A stretch of 64,000 nt of DNA, from the NCBI RefSeq assembly GCF_007828045.1, contig NZ_VITN01000012.1, positions 124,001 to 188,000 of the forward strand, written 5' to 3'. The position numbers were made by a program, and so were the translations under genes. The notes beneath the pieces are model-generated. The model saw nothing but the letters and a program-made list of their open reading frames with translations. It was not told where the DNA came from and did not search any database. This document shows, in pieces, positions 1 through 8,571 of the stretch. Numbering within the stretch: position 1 is the stretch's first letter; every line of letters begins with the position of its first letter. The DNA comes from Nitrospirillum amazonense. Its GTDB lineage: Bacteria; Pseudomonadota; Alphaproteobacteria; Azospirillales; Azospirillaceae.

Positions 1-1
1 A

Positions 2-853
2 AGCGTCCAGACCGGCCCGCAGAAGCCGCCGACGGAGGCGGAGCAACAGCAGATGCGCCAGAACCTGCAGATGCTGGAAAAACTGCAGGACCTGGCCAAG
101 CGCCAGCGCGAGCTGATGGACCAGACCTTCCGCCAGGGCGACCGGGGCGAACCTGAGGACAGCCCACCACAGCCCGGCACCCGGGGCGACGGTCCCAACC
201 GCTCAACCCCCAACCGCCAGGGTGCCGCCCCTCGCCAACCTCAGCGCGACCCGTCCGCCGATGCCACGGCCCGCGACCTGGCCAAGCAGCAGGACGCCCT
301 GCGCCGCGAGTTGCAGGCCCTGATGCAGCGGCAGGGGGGGCAGGCCGGCCCGCAATCCGATGAAGGCCAGGACCAGCAGGGGGACGCCCAGCAGGGCCAG
401 GACCAGCCCGGCGGGCAGGAGAACGGCAACGGCGGCGGTCAGGGCCCCGGCCAGGCGCCCTCCCCCCTGGACAAGGCGGACCGGGCCATGGGCCAGGCCG
501 GGCGCGCCCTGTCGGAAGGATCCCCCGAGGACGCGGTGGAGGCCCAGGGCCGGGCGTTGGAGGCCCTGCAGGACGGGTTGAAGGGCATGGCGCAGCAGAT
601 GGGCCGCCAGATGGGCCGGGGCACCCGCGTGGCCCCCCGCAACGCCACCAACGGCCGGGGCCAGAACACCGACCCGCTGGGCCGCCAGATGACGGGCCAG
701 GGCGCCGCCAGCACCGACAGCGTCAAGATCCCCGACCATGGCGACCTGCAGCGCGCCCGCGAAATCCTGGAAGAACTGCGCCGCCGCGCCAGCGAGGCCG
801 GCCGGCCCAAGGAAGAGCTGGACTATATCGACCGCCTGCTGAAGCGGTTCTGA
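2..853 (+). CDS. TIGR02302 (DUF4175-like) family protein, C-terminal part
   Basis: The reading frame is open from the left edge, so only the last ~283 residues of a larger protein are seen. The visible part is very rich in Q, G, P, R and D (residues ~30-190), then ends in a charged helical segment closing with LDYIDRLLKRF. A Q/G/P-rich stretch followed by such a tail is typical of the alphaproteobacterial TIGR02302 family, large envelope proteins with N-terminal membrane helices of unknown molecular function. The membrane part would lie left of the window. A convergent zinc-ribbon gene begins 8 bp after the stop. Family assignment is by recognition of the C-terminus only. Confidence 0.75.
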   Translation, partial: SVQTGPQKPPTEAEQQQMRQNLQMLEKLQDLAKRQRELMDQTFRQGDRGEPEDSPPQPGTRGDGPNRSTPNRQGAAPRQPQRDPSADATARDLAKQQDALRRELQALMQRQGGQAGPQSDEGQDQQGDAQQGQDQPGGQENGNGGGQGPGQAPSPLDKADRAMGQAGRALSEGSPEDAVEAQGRALEALQDGLKGMAQQMGRQMGRGTRVAPRNATNGRGQNTDPLGRQMTGQGAASTDSVKIPDHGDLQRAREILEELRRRASEAGRPKEELDYIDRLLKRF

Positions 854-861
854 GGCCACCC

Positions 862-1647
862 TCAGTTCGGCAGCACGAATTCCGGGCGGATCTGCGCCGC
901 CTGGCCGCCCTTTTCCACGATGTTGCCGTGGTAGACGGTCTTCTCGCCGGGGAACAGGCGGCGGGCCTTGGGCTGCATGCGCCAGCGCTGGAAAGGCTTG
1001 CCGTCGGCGCCCAGGGCGGAGGCCATGAGGTCGGGCACGTCGCGCTGGCGGTCGGACTTGTTCTGCACGGTGATATCGACGAACAGCATGGACGTGCCTT
1101 CCACGTCGCGGAATTCCGTCTTGCTGTCCACCATCTCCAGCCCCGTGCCGGGCGGTTCAACGCCGAAGCCGAAGGCGTCGTACAGGCGGGCGGCGGCGGG
1201 CCAGGCATTGACCACAGCGTCGCGTTCCACCGCCAGGCCAGTGATGCCGCCGGCGATGACCACGGCCAGGACGCCCCAGCGCACCGCCGCGAACAGGCGC
1301 CGGGGCTTCTCTTCCGGTTCCGGGATCGCCATCGTGGATGAGGGCTGGCGCAGGCGGCCCAGCGACAGGGGGGCCGGGGCCTCATCCGCCGCCATGGTCA
1401 GGGTGTCGTATGCCGTCTCCCGCTCCATGGCCGCGGCCAGGTCGGCGAAGGAGGACGAGGACGGGGCGGACGACATCCAGTCGTCATCGTCGTCCGCCGG
1501 CGGGGCGGCCGCCGCCGGGCGGCCGGCCGTTTCCGGCACTTGATGCCAGACGGAACCGCAGGCGCTGCACCGCACGCGGCGACCCCGCCCCAGCAAGGCG
1601 TCGTCGACCCGGAAGCGCGTGGCGCAGGACGGGCAGGTTGTTATCAT
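862..1647 (-). CDS. MJ0042-type zinc-ribbon / DUF3426 membrane protein
   Basis: 261 residues. The N-terminus (MITTCPSC) carries a zinc ribbon with Cys5/Cys8 and Cys27/Cys30. An acidic, Ser-rich linker follows, then one membrane segment (about 118-140), then a C-terminal DUF3426 domain (about 165-261) that should lie in the periplasm. An upstream in-frame extension to 1824 lacks any family feature, so the ATG directly before the zinc ribbon was chosen. The gene is divergent from ftsX. In many alphaproteobacteria this protein sits beside ftsE-ftsX. Function is unknown; the layout suggests a membrane protein with a cytoplasmic metal-binding head. Confidence 0.85.
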   Translation of the reverse strand: MITTCPSCATRFRVDDALLGRGRRVRCSACGSVWHQVPETAGRPAAAAPPADDDDDWMSSAPSSSSFADLAAAMERETAYDTLTMAADEAPAPLSLGRLRQPSSTMAIPEPEEKPRRLFAAVRWGVLAVVIAGGITGLAVERDAVVNAWPAAARLYDAFGFGVEPPGTGLEMVDSKTEFRDVEGTSMLFVDITVQNKSDRQRDVPDLMASALGADGKPFQRWRMQPKARRLFPGEKTVYHGNIVEKGGQAAQIRPEFVLPN

Positions 1648-1889
1648 GGGAGGCAGGGCCAGGCCGAAATCCTTAAGAGGCGCCTTAGACTTAAACGAAA
1701 AGGTCGGGGATGCGCAAGGTGGGCCCCGGCCCTGGCCCCGACGGCGAAACGGCCTATCCCGTTCTGGCAGGCGGCACTGATGCCGCAGCCCCGCCGTCCG
1801 GCCGACGCGCTGGACGCCCGCCACCCCGCCGTGCCATCACTAGGACCAATACCGTTCCCCTGGCCCGTTCCCTTGGAGAGGCAGTCCCC

Positions 1890-2789
1890 ATGAGCCGGCG
1901 CGGCCCCGCCGTCCTGTCCCTACGCCGCGATGCCACGGGCCGTTTCCTGCCCTGGCTGATCGCCCTGATGGTTTTCCTGTCCACCCTGGCGGTGGCGGCG
2001 GCGCAGTTGCTGTCCGGCTGGGCGCAGCGCTGGGATAGCGGCCTGGACGGCAGCCTGACCATCCAGGTCAGCCCGGTGGGGGACGTGAAAAAAGGCGACG
2101 GCACCCCCGCCCCGCTGGATGAGCGGGTGCAGATGGTGCTGCACGCGCTGGGCGGCGTGCCCGGCATCATCAACGCCCGCCCGGTGCCCATGGCCGACGC
2201 CGCCCGCCTGGTGGAGCCCTGGCTGGGCGATGGCGCCCTGCTGCAGGACCTGCCCCTGCCCGCGCTGATCGACGTCACCGCCGGCCCGGCCGTGGATGTC
2301 ACCGCCCTGCGCCAGCGCCTGGCCGCCGCCGTGCCCGGCACATCGGTGGAGGAGCCGGGCGTGTGGCTGCGCGACCTGCGCCGCCTGGCCCGCCTGGTGG
2401 AGGCCGTGGCCCTGGTCATCGTGGCCCTGATCGGCGGGGCCGCCGTGGCCGTGGTGGTGTTCGCCGCCAAGGCCGGCCTGGCCATGCACCAGGACGACGT
2501 CGATCTGCTGCACGTCATGGGCGCCACCGACAGCCATGTGGCGGGCCAGTTCCAGCGCCACATCCTGCGCCTGTCGCTGACCGGCGGCGTGGGCGGCACG
2601 GCCGTGGCGCTGGTTACCCTAGCCGTGCTGTCGCTGCTGTCCCGTACGGTGGAGGGCACGCTGCTGCCGCCCCTGACGCTCGCCCCCTTGCAATGGCTTG
2701 TGCTGGCCGCCGTGCCGGTGGTGGCCGGCGCCCTGGCCGCCATCAGCGCGCGGCTGACCGTGCTGCGCGCGCTGGAGCGGCTGCCGTGA
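1890..2789 (+). CDS. ftsX: Cell division protein FtsX (permease-like subunit)
   Basis: 299 residues with the FtsX layout: a basic cytoplasmic N-terminus, TM1 at about 19-41, an extracytoplasmic domain (about 42-165), then three C-terminal TM helices (about 169-193, 226-250, 268-288). FtsX normally pairs with the ATPase FtsE to control septal peptidoglycan hydrolases. The ATG at 1890 has GGAGAG about 9 nt upstream; the longer frame from 1710 is low-complexity Pro/Arg and was rejected. No ftsE lies upstream, where only 242 bp separate it from the divergent zinc-ribbon gene. The stop overlaps the GTG of the next gene, so the two are probably co-transcribed. Confidence 0.85.
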   Translation: MSRRGPAVLSLRRDATGRFLPWLIALMVFLSTLAVAAAQLLSGWAQRWDSGLDGSLTIQVSPVGDVKKGDGTPAPLDERVQMVLHALGGVPGIINARPVPMADAARLVEPWLGDGALLQDLPLPALIDVTAGPAVDVTALRQRLAAAVPGTSVEEPGVWLRDLRRLARLVEAVALVIVALIGGAAVAVVVFAAKAGLAMHQDDVDLLHVMGATDSHVAGQFQRHILRLSLTGGVGGTAVALVTLAVLSLLSRTVEGTLLPPLTLAPLQWLVLAAVPVVAGALAAISARLTVLRALERLP

Positions 2790-3448
2790 CCTTGCCCGGG
2801 GCGCCCCTAGGGACGCGCCCGCCGCAGGCGGAACCGTCCGCCCTGGTGGGACATGGCGCCCTGTTGTGGGCGCGCGTGCGCCGCCTGACGGGCGTGGGCG
2901 CCGCCTTGGGCGCGCTGTGGCTGGCGGGCCTGCTGACCTTCGCCGCCCACATCCCCCGCGCCCCGGAGGAAGAGACCGCGGCCACCGACGCCATCGTCGT
3001 GCTGACGGGGGGCAGCGAGCGGCTGGAGGCCGGGTTCGACCTGCTGGCCGCCGGCCGGGCGCGGAAACTGTTCATCTCCGGCGTCTATCGCGGGGTGGAC
3101 GTGCGGGCCCTGCTGCGCATGTCGCAGGCGACGCCCGCCGCCCTGGAATGCTGCGTGGTGCTGGGCTACAGCGCCGACGATACGGTGGGCAACGCGGCGG
3201 AAACGGCGCGGTGGATGCAGGCGGAGGGTTTCCATTCCCTGCGCCTGGTCACCGCCAACTATCACATGCCACGCAGCCTGGTGGAGTTCCGCCACGCCCT
3301 GCCCGACGCCCGCATCGTGCCCCACGCGGTGCAACCACCCAACGTGCGCCTGGACGGCTGGTGGCACTGGCGCGGCACCGCCGGCCTGATCGTCAGCGAA
3401 TATGACAAGTACCTGGTGGCCTTCCTGCGCCACGCCCTTGGCCTCTAA
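2786..3448 (+). CDS. YdcF-like DUF218 domain membrane protein
   Basis: 220 residues. The GTG start at 2786 overlaps the ftsX stop (GTGA), implying translational coupling. One N-terminal membrane segment (about 32-55) is followed by a DUF218 domain: a TDAIVVLTGG strand-turn, the ERLEAGFDLLAAGRA helix, a SGVYRGVD segment, and a C-terminal TANYHMPRS motif. DUF218/YdcF/ElyC proteins act at the envelope; ElyC affects lipid-carrier-dependent envelope assembly in E. coli, but the reaction is not established. The neighbourhood (ftsX before, plsC after) is a common alphaproteobacterial cell-envelope cluster. Confidence 0.85.
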   Translation: MTLPGAPLGTRPPQAEPSALVGHGALLWARVRRLTGVGAALGALWLAGLLTFAAHIPRAPEEETAATDAIVVLTGGSERLEAGFDLLAAGRARKLFISGVYRGVDVRALLRMSQATPAALECCVVLGYSADDTVGNAAETARWMQAEGFHSLRLVTANYHMPRSLVEFRHALPDARIVPHAVQPPNVRLDGWWHWRGTAGLIVSEYDKYLVAFLRHALGL

Positions 3449-3549
3449 CCACCTCTGGGGCCCCCTTCGACGCTTGGGGGAGAGTGGACAGGCCGGCCCG
3501 CAGGCACTATCCCTGCACCCATCAACCCTGGTCATGACGGTTACGGGCG

Positions 3550-4326
3550 ATGCTGGTTCTGCGATCCCTGGTCTTCAACATCGTCTTCTACATCTGGACG
3601 ATGCTCTGGTGCTTCGGCCTGCTGTGGACCCTGGTGGTGCCCCACCGCACCATGATCTGGGCCATCCGCTGCTATATGCGCACCCTGAACTTCTGGGAAC
3701 GCGCCATCATCGGCCTGAAGTACGAGGTGCGCGGGCTGGAGCACCTGCCCAAGACCGGCGCCTTCCTGGTGGGCGCCAAGCACCAGTCGATGTGGGAGAC
3801 GATGAAGCTGCACCTGCTGATGGACGATCCCGCCATCGTCCTGAAGAAGGAGCTGACCTACATTCCCATCTGGGGCTGGTACGCGGCCAAGGCGCGCATG
3901 ATCGCCGTGGATCGGGGCAAGCGCGGCGCCGCCATCCAGTCGCTGCTGCGCGGCGCCCGGGAGCGCGTGGCCGAGGGCCGGCCCATCGTCATCTTCCCCC
4001 AGGGCACCCGCACCGCCGTGGGCGCCTGGCGGCCCTACAAGATCGGCATCGCCCTGCTGTATGAGGCGCTGGACATCCCGCTGGTGCCCATGGCCCTGAA
4101 CTCCGGCCTGTTCTGGCCGCGCCACAAGTTCCTGCGCCGCCCCGGCACCATCGTCATCGAGTTCCTGCCCCCCATCCCCCCCGGCCTGTCCAAGGGCCAG
4201 GCGCTGGCCCACCTGGAGGCGGTGCTGGAGCCCGCGACCGACCGCCTGGTCATGGCCGCCGGCGGCCCGGCGACGGAGCGTCCGCCCAATGCCCCGCCCC
4301 TGGCCGAGGTGCCCGCCGCCGGCTGA
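3550..4326 (+). CDS. plsC: 1-acyl-sn-glycerol-3-phosphate acyltransferase (PlsC family)
   Basis: 258 residues. An N-terminal membrane segment (about 6-30) precedes the LPLAT domain. Block I reads HQSMWE (His78...Glu83), so the usual catalytic H-x4-D is H-x4-E. Block III is FPQGTR (149-154) and the later P-V-P-M-A-L-N-S block is present. The enzyme should acylate lysophosphatidate at the inner face of the cytoplasmic membrane to make phosphatidate. The Pro/Ala-rich tail after ~235 is probably disordered. It lies 101 bp after the YdcF-like gene. The Glu variant of block I also occurs in other alphaproteobacterial PlsC-like proteins as far as I recall, so it is not evidence of inactivity. Confidence 0.85.
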   Translation: MLVLRSLVFNIVFYIWTMLWCFGLLWTLVVPHRTMIWAIRCYMRTLNFWERAIIGLKYEVRGLEHLPKTGAFLVGAKHQSMWETMKLHLLMDDPAIVLKKELTYIPIWGWYAAKARMIAVDRGKRGAAIQSLLRGARERVAEGRPIVIFPQGTRTAVGAWRPYKIGIALLYEALDIPLVPMALNSGLFWPRHKFLRRPGTIVIEFLPPIPPGLSKGQALAHLEAVLEPATDRLVMAAGGPATERPPNAPPLAEVPAAG

Positions 4327-4347
4327 ACGGGCCTTTCCGCATAAGCT

Positions 4348-4369
4348 GGGGGCGCGATTGACCGCCCCC
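4348..4369 (+). terminator. GC-rich hairpin after plsC
   Basis: A perfect 7-bp stem (GGGGGCG / CGCCCCC) with an 8-nt loop lies 22 bp after the plsC stop. No T-tract follows, so it is a weak terminator or a 3'-end stabiliser; it could also lie in the nrdJ leader. Confidence 0.35.
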
Positions 4370-4421
4370 GGCCGCCGGCCTACCCTTCACCGGAGCAATC
4401 ATCCGGAAGCGGAGGGTGCGC

Positions 4422-6806
4422 ATGGTCGGGCGTGAAGGTCAGGCGACGACAGTCCCCGGGGCGGACACTCCCTCCGAGACGCTCCCCGACTCCGGGACGC
4501 GTCCCGACTGGCCGGCTATCTCGTCCCAGGTCTGGGATATGAAGTACCGGTTCAAGCAACCGGACGGCGCCCCCATCGACCAGACCGTGGACGACAGCTG
4601 GCGCCGCGTGGCCAAGGCCCTGGCGGAGGCGGAGCGCGACCCCGCGCTGTGGGAGCCCCAGTTTCACGAGGCGCTGAAGGACTTCGCCTTCCTGCCCGCC
4701 GGCCGCATCCTGGCCGGGGCCGGCACGGGGCGCAGCGTCACCCTGTTCAACTGCTTCGTCATGGGCACGGTGCCCGACGACATGGGCGGCATCTTCGCCG
4801 GCCTGCGCGAGGCGGCGCTGACCCTGCAGCAGGGCGGCGGTATCGGCTATGACTTCTCCACCCTGCGGCCCCGGGGGGCGCCGGTCGCCGGTGTGGGGGC
4901 GGACGCCTCCGGCCCCATCTCGTTCATGGACGTGTGGGACGCCATGTGCCGCACCATCATGAGCGCCGGCAACCGCCGGGGCGCCATGATGGCCACCCTG
5001 CGCTGCGACCATCCGGACATCGAGTCCTTCATCGACGCCAAGCGCGACCCCGGCCGCTTGCGCATGTTCAACCTGTCGGTCCTGGTGACCGACCCCTTCA
5101 TCACGGCGGTGCGCGAGGACGGCCCCTGGGACCTGGTGTTCGAGGGCAGGGTCTGGCGCACCGTGCGGGCGCGCGAGCTGTGGGACCGCATCATGCGGGC
5201 CACCTACGATTACGCCGAGCCCGGCGTCATCTTCATCGACCGCATCAACGCCCAGAACAATCTGGGCGGGGTGGAGGTCATCAGCGCCACCAACCCCTGC
5301 GGGGAACAGCCGCTGCCGCCGTACGGCGCCTGTCTGCTGGGTTCCGTCAACCTGGCGGCCCTGGTGGTGGACGGCTTCACCCCCGACGCGCGGCTGGACC
5401 TGGACCGCTTGGCGCGCCTGGTGCCGGTGGCGGTGCGCATGCTGGACAACGCCATCGACGTCTCGCGCTTTCCCCTGCCGGCCCAACGGCAGGAAGCGCA
5501 GGCCAAGCGCCGCGTCGGCCTGGGGGTGACCGGGCTGGCCGACGCCCTGATCCTATGCGGCGTGCGCTATGGCACGCAGAAGGCGGTGGATCTGACGCGG
5601 CAATGGCTGGGCGCCGTGCGTCGCCACGCCTACCGCGCCAGCGCCGGCCTGGCGGCGGAGAAGGGCGCCTTCCCGCTTTATGACCGGGAGCAATACCTGA
5701 CCCGTCCCATGATCCGTGGCCTGGACGACGTGACCCGCGCGGCCGTGGAGCGCCACGGCGTACGCAACGCCCTGCTGACCTCCATCGCGCCCACCGGCAC
5801 CATCTCGCTGCTGGCGGGCAACGTGTCCTCGGGCATCGAGCCGGTGTTCACCTGGGAATACGACCGCGCCGTCCTGCAGCCCGATGGCAGCCGCAAGGTC
5901 GAGCGGGTGGCGGATTACGCCTATCGCCGCTTCCGCCGCACCTTCGGCCCCGACGCGCCCCTGCCCGACAGCTTCGTCGACGCGGGCACCCTGCCCCCCG
6001 CCGCCCATCTGGTGATGCAGGCGGCGGCACAGGGGGAGGTCGACAGCTCCATCTCCAAGACCATCAACTGCCCGGCGGACATGGACTTCGAGACGTTCAA
6101 GGACGTCTATCTGCAAGCCTATGACCTGGGCTGCAAGGGCTGCACCACCTACCGTCCCAACGCCATCACCGGGTCGGTGCTGTCGGCGCCCGTGGCCGAT
6201 ACCGCGCCGCCGCCTGCCGCTGCCGCAACGCCGGCGCCGATGGCCACCCTGGCGGCCACCGCCAGCGGTGCCGTACCCCTGGATCGGCCGGAAACGCTGG
6301 TCGGGGCCACCTACAAGGTGCGCTGGCCGGGCAGCGATCACGCCCTCTACATCACCATCAACGACATTGTGATCGAGGAACGGCGGCGGCCGTTCGAGGT
6401 CTTCATCAACTCCAAGAACATGGAGCATTACGCCTGGACGGTGGCGCTGACCCGCATGATCTCCGCCGTGTTCCGGCGGGGCGGCGACGTCGCCTTCGTG
6501 GTGGAGGAGCTGAAAGCCGTGTTCGACCCGCGCGGCGGACAATGGATGAAGGGCCGCTACGTCCCCTCCCTGCTGGCCGCCATCGGCGAGGTCATCGAGC
6601 GGCACATGCTGGAGACCGGCTTCCTGATGCGCGCCGGCGGCCTGCCCGCGGTGCACGAGGATGCCGCCGGCACACCCGCCCCGGCGGAAACGGCGCCCGA
6701 AAACCGGCAGCCACCGGTCCAATGCCCCCGCTGCGGCCAGGCCAGCCTGGTGCATCAGGAGGGGTGCGACACCTGCCTGTCCTGCGGCTATTCCCGCTGC
6801 GGCTGA
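4422..6806 (+). CDS. nrdJ: Class II (adenosylcobalamin-dependent) ribonucleotide reductase
   Basis: 794 residues from ATG 4422, which has GGAGG six nt upstream (a GTG at 4416 is too close to it). Landmarks: LFNCF with Cys111 (first redox/catalytic Cys), the radical-site motif NPCGE at 291-295 (Asn, Cys and Glu of the active site), GSVNL after it, SIAPTGTISLLAGN for phosphate binding, a TSCPD domain (about 625-720), and a C-terminal zinc-ribbon/redox tail with CPRC ... CLSCGYSRCG. It reduces ribonucleotides to deoxyribonucleotides using B12, independent of oxygen. No ATP-cone is evident at the N-terminus. No cobalamin riboswitch is recognisable in the 95-bp leader. Cobalamin-assembly genes lie ~39 kb away. 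Confidence 0.93.
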   Translation: MVGREGQATTVPGADTPSETLPDSGTRPDWPAISSQVWDMKYRFKQPDGAPIDQTVDDSWRRVAKALAEAERDPALWEPQFHEALKDFAFLPAGRILAGAGTGRSVTLFNCFVMGTVPDDMGGIFAGLREAALTLQQGGGIGYDFSTLRPRGAPVAGVGADASGPISFMDVWDAMCRTIMSAGNRRGAMMATLRCDHPDIESFIDAKRDPGRLRMFNLSVLVTDPFITAVREDGPWDLVFEGRVWRTVRARELWDRIMRATYDYAEPGVIFIDRINAQNNLGGVEVISATNPCGEQPLPPYGACLLGSVNLAALVVDGFTPDARLDLDRLARLVPVAVRMLDNAIDVSRFPLPAQRQEAQAKRRVGLGVTGLADALILCGVRYGTQKAVDLTRQWLGAVRRHAYRASAGLAAEKGAFPLYDREQYLTRPMIRGLDDVTRAAVERHGVRNALLTSIAPTGTISLLAGNVSSGIEPVFTWEYDRAVLQPDGSRKVERVADYAYRRFRRTFGPDAPLPDSFVDAGTLPPAAHLVMQAAAQGEVDSSISKTINCPADMDFETFKDVYLQAYDLGCKGCTTYRPNAITGSVLSAPVADTAPPPAAAATPAPMATLAATASGAVPLDRPETLVGATYKVRWPGSDHALYITINDIVIEERRRPFEVFINSKNMEHYAWTVALTRMISAVFRRGGDVAFVVEELKAVFDPRGGQWMKGRYVPSLLAAIGEVIERHMLETGFLMRAGGLPAVHEDAAGTPAPAETAPENRQPPVQCPRCGQASLVHQEGCDTCLSCGYSRCG

Positions 6807-7520
6807 TCGCCCTGTTCCCCGACGCCGGCCGGCCATTGATCGAAAGAGATAGGGGCCGGGTTCTCCCGCGCCCTTAGCGCGTCGCGCCCGCGCCCCGCTC
6901 TGTGCCGGAAGGCATAGGCCGCACCCGAGGCTGGACGGCACCGCGCCACCACGCCCCGCTGCGGGGCGGCGGGGCGCTCAACCACAGGACGTGCGACATA
7001 TCGCCCGACCCCAGGGTTTCCGCCAGCCTGGGCAAGGCCTTGGGGCGCCCGGCCGCCTTCCCGCTGCCTGTTAACATGGGGCGCCCCAGACCATTCCAAT
7101 ACCAGGGGTCCAATGTTAACAGAAGCGGAAGCTAGGCCGTGCGCCTACGCCCTCCGCCAGGGTGACGAAGGGCCTATTGGCAGGGCCGGCTATCCCCCGA
7201 ATAAGCCCGGTCGATGACGCCCGATTATATCAAATTAGAGAAATTAGACCCTTTGGTGGTGGTAATAGACGCCTAGGACCTGGGCCAGCCTAAGGCAAGC
7301 TTGGGTTATGCCCTGTGGGTGATCGACTTTTTCCCGCGATATTTCAGTGCTCCGATCGGTCATTACTGTCTCACCGATCCCGCAAATCCACGTGGGGTGT
7401 TGACCCGGAGGAATAGGCCACCGGGGCGCCCCATCCGGGACCGACACTGACGGAAGCCTTGGCGCAATGCCGGGTCCCCCGACAGAGGTCGATGCCGGGA
7501 CTGCCAAGATGGAGGGGAGC
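6807..7520. other. 714-bp gene-free region before rpoH
   Basis: No convincing protein-coding frame on either strand. The left part is GC-rich with short GC hairpins; the centre holds an inverted repeat with two GTTAAC sites (7068-7122); the stretch ~7220-7260 is locally AT-rich (GATTATATCAAATTAG), a plausible promoter zone for rpoH. The RNA leader of rpoH could be several hundred nt. No tRNA, riboswitch or RNase P motif was found on either strand. Confidence 0.5.
7068..7122. repeat. Inverted repeat CTGTTAACAT ... ATGTTAACAG
   Basis: Perfect 10-bp arms at 7068-7077 and 7113-7122, 35 bp apart. Each arm contains the palindrome GTTAAC, so it could serve as a pair of protein-binding sites or as the base of an RNA hairpin. 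It is ~400 bp upstream of rpoH. Confidence 0.6.
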
Positions 7521-8405
7521 ATGGCGCACATTGACGATCCTCACACCCAGAAGGCCAACCTGTCCTTCATCAAGGCGTCCATGAAGGCGCCGCTGCTGAG
7601 CCGGGACCATGAGTTCGAGCTGGCCCGCCGCTGGCAGCAGAACCGGGACGAAAAGGCGCTGCACGCCCTGGTTTCGTCCCATACCCGCCTGGTCGTGGCC
7701 GTCGCCAGCCGCTTCCGCAATTACGGCCTGCCCCTGGGCGACCTGGTGCAGGAGGGCAACCTGGGCCTGATGCAGGCCGCCAGCCGCTTCGAGCCGGAGC
7801 GGGAGGTGCGCTTCTCCACCTACGCCGCCTGGTGGATCCGCTCCACCATCCAGGAATTCGTGCTGCGCAACTGGTCCATCGTGCGCACCGGCACCACGGC
7901 GGGGCAAAAGTCGCTGTTCTTCAACCTGCGCCGCCTGCGCGCCCGCATCGACAACAACCCCTCCGCCACCTCGCTGACCGCCGAGGGCCGCCGCAGCGTG
8001 GCCGAGGAGCTGGACGTGAGCGAGCATGAGGTGGAGACCATGGAAATCCGCCTGACCGCCACCGACCAATCGCTGAACCACCCGCTGAGCGAGGATGGCG
8101 GCGAGTGGCAGGACTTCCTGGCCGACAACGGCCCCTCGCCCGAGCAGATCGTCATCGGGCTGAAGGACAGCCGCAGCCGCACCGCCTGGCTGAGCGAGGC
8201 CATGGACACCCTGTCGCCCCGCGAGCGCACCATCATCTCCGCCCGCCGCCTGCGCGAGGACGGCGCGACGCTGGAGGAGCTGGGCCACACCCTGGGCGTC
8301 AGCAAGGAACGCGTGCGGCAGCTGGAGCACCGCGCCATGGGCAAGCTGCGCCAGAGCATCATGCGCCATGTGGGCCGGCCGGAAGAGCTGTTCGTGGAGG
8401 CTTAG
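7521..8405 (+). CDS. rpoH: RNA polymerase sigma-32 factor (RpoH family)
   Basis: 294 residues from ATG 7521, preceded by GGAGG with 5-nt spacing; a longer frame from 7467 lacks a ribosome site. Region 1.2 is at the N-terminus, region 2 at about 50-120 (DLVQEGNLGLMQAASRFEP, then the RFSTYAAWWIR core-binding/-10 helix), followed by the RpoH box QKSLFFNLRR (129-138), diagnostic of heat-shock sigma factors and involved in regulation and core binding. Region 4.2 is the helix-turn-helix near 250-285 (LEELGHTLGVSKERVRQLE). It should direct heat-shock or stress transcription. Alphaproteobacteria often carry several RpoH paralogues, so which one this is cannot be told here. Confidence 0.93.
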   Translation: MAHIDDPHTQKANLSFIKASMKAPLLSRDHEFELARRWQQNRDEKALHALVSSHTRLVVAVASRFRNYGLPLGDLVQEGNLGLMQAASRFEPEREVRFSTYAAWWIRSTIQEFVLRNWSIVRTGTTAGQKSLFFNLRRLRARIDNNPSATSLTAEGRRSVAEELDVSEHEVETMEIRLTATDQSLNHPLSEDGGEWQDFLADNGPSPEQIVIGLKDSRSRTAWLSEAMDTLSPRERTIISARRLREDGATLEELGHTLGVSKERVRQLEHRAMGKLRQSIMRHVGRPEELFVEA

Positions 8406-8412
8406 TCGCTGG

Positions 8413-8508
8413 CCTCAGGCGCCGGCGGGGCATCCGCCCTTGGCTATCCTCGGTTTCCAGTCCGCTAACGCCCCCCCGGAAACTCGCGGCGGACGCGGTC
8501 GCGTCCTA
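8413..8508 (-). repeat. Dispersed intergenic repeat, copy A (minus orientation)
   Basis: Read on the minus strand it begins TAGGACGCGACCGCGTCC, contains a 6-bp GTCCGC/GCGGAC inverted pair, the block GACTGGAAA.CGAGGATAGCC, and ends CCGGCGCCTGAGG. The same order of blocks occurs at 46826-46923 and 57708-57809 and partly at 36301-36389. It lies between the rpoH stop and the bidirectional terminator. Confidence 0.85.
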
Positions 8509-8530
8509 GTTGCTCCGCTCCGAACCAGAT

Positions 8531-8565
8531 AACGGCCGGGTCATAGCTGCCCGGCCGTTTTATTG
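8531..8565. terminator. Bidirectional terminator, rpoH / PLP-enzyme gene
   Basis: A perfect 10-bp stem AACGGCCGGG / CCCGGCCGTT (8531-8540, 8550-8559) with a 9-nt loop, followed by TTATT on the plus strand. It sits between two convergent genes and can serve both. Confidence 0.85.
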
Positions 8566-8571
8566 GAAGCT

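Noticed and set aside
1648-1889. Search for an ftsE remnant between the zinc-ribbon gene and ftsX
   Set aside because: No Walker A or B-like sequence in any frame; the longer in-frame extension of ftsX is Pro/Arg-rich and lacks ATPase features.
7244-7531. A 95-codon minus-strand frame before rpoH
   Set aside because: No ribosome site, no hydrophobic or domain pattern, and it overlaps the rpoH start.
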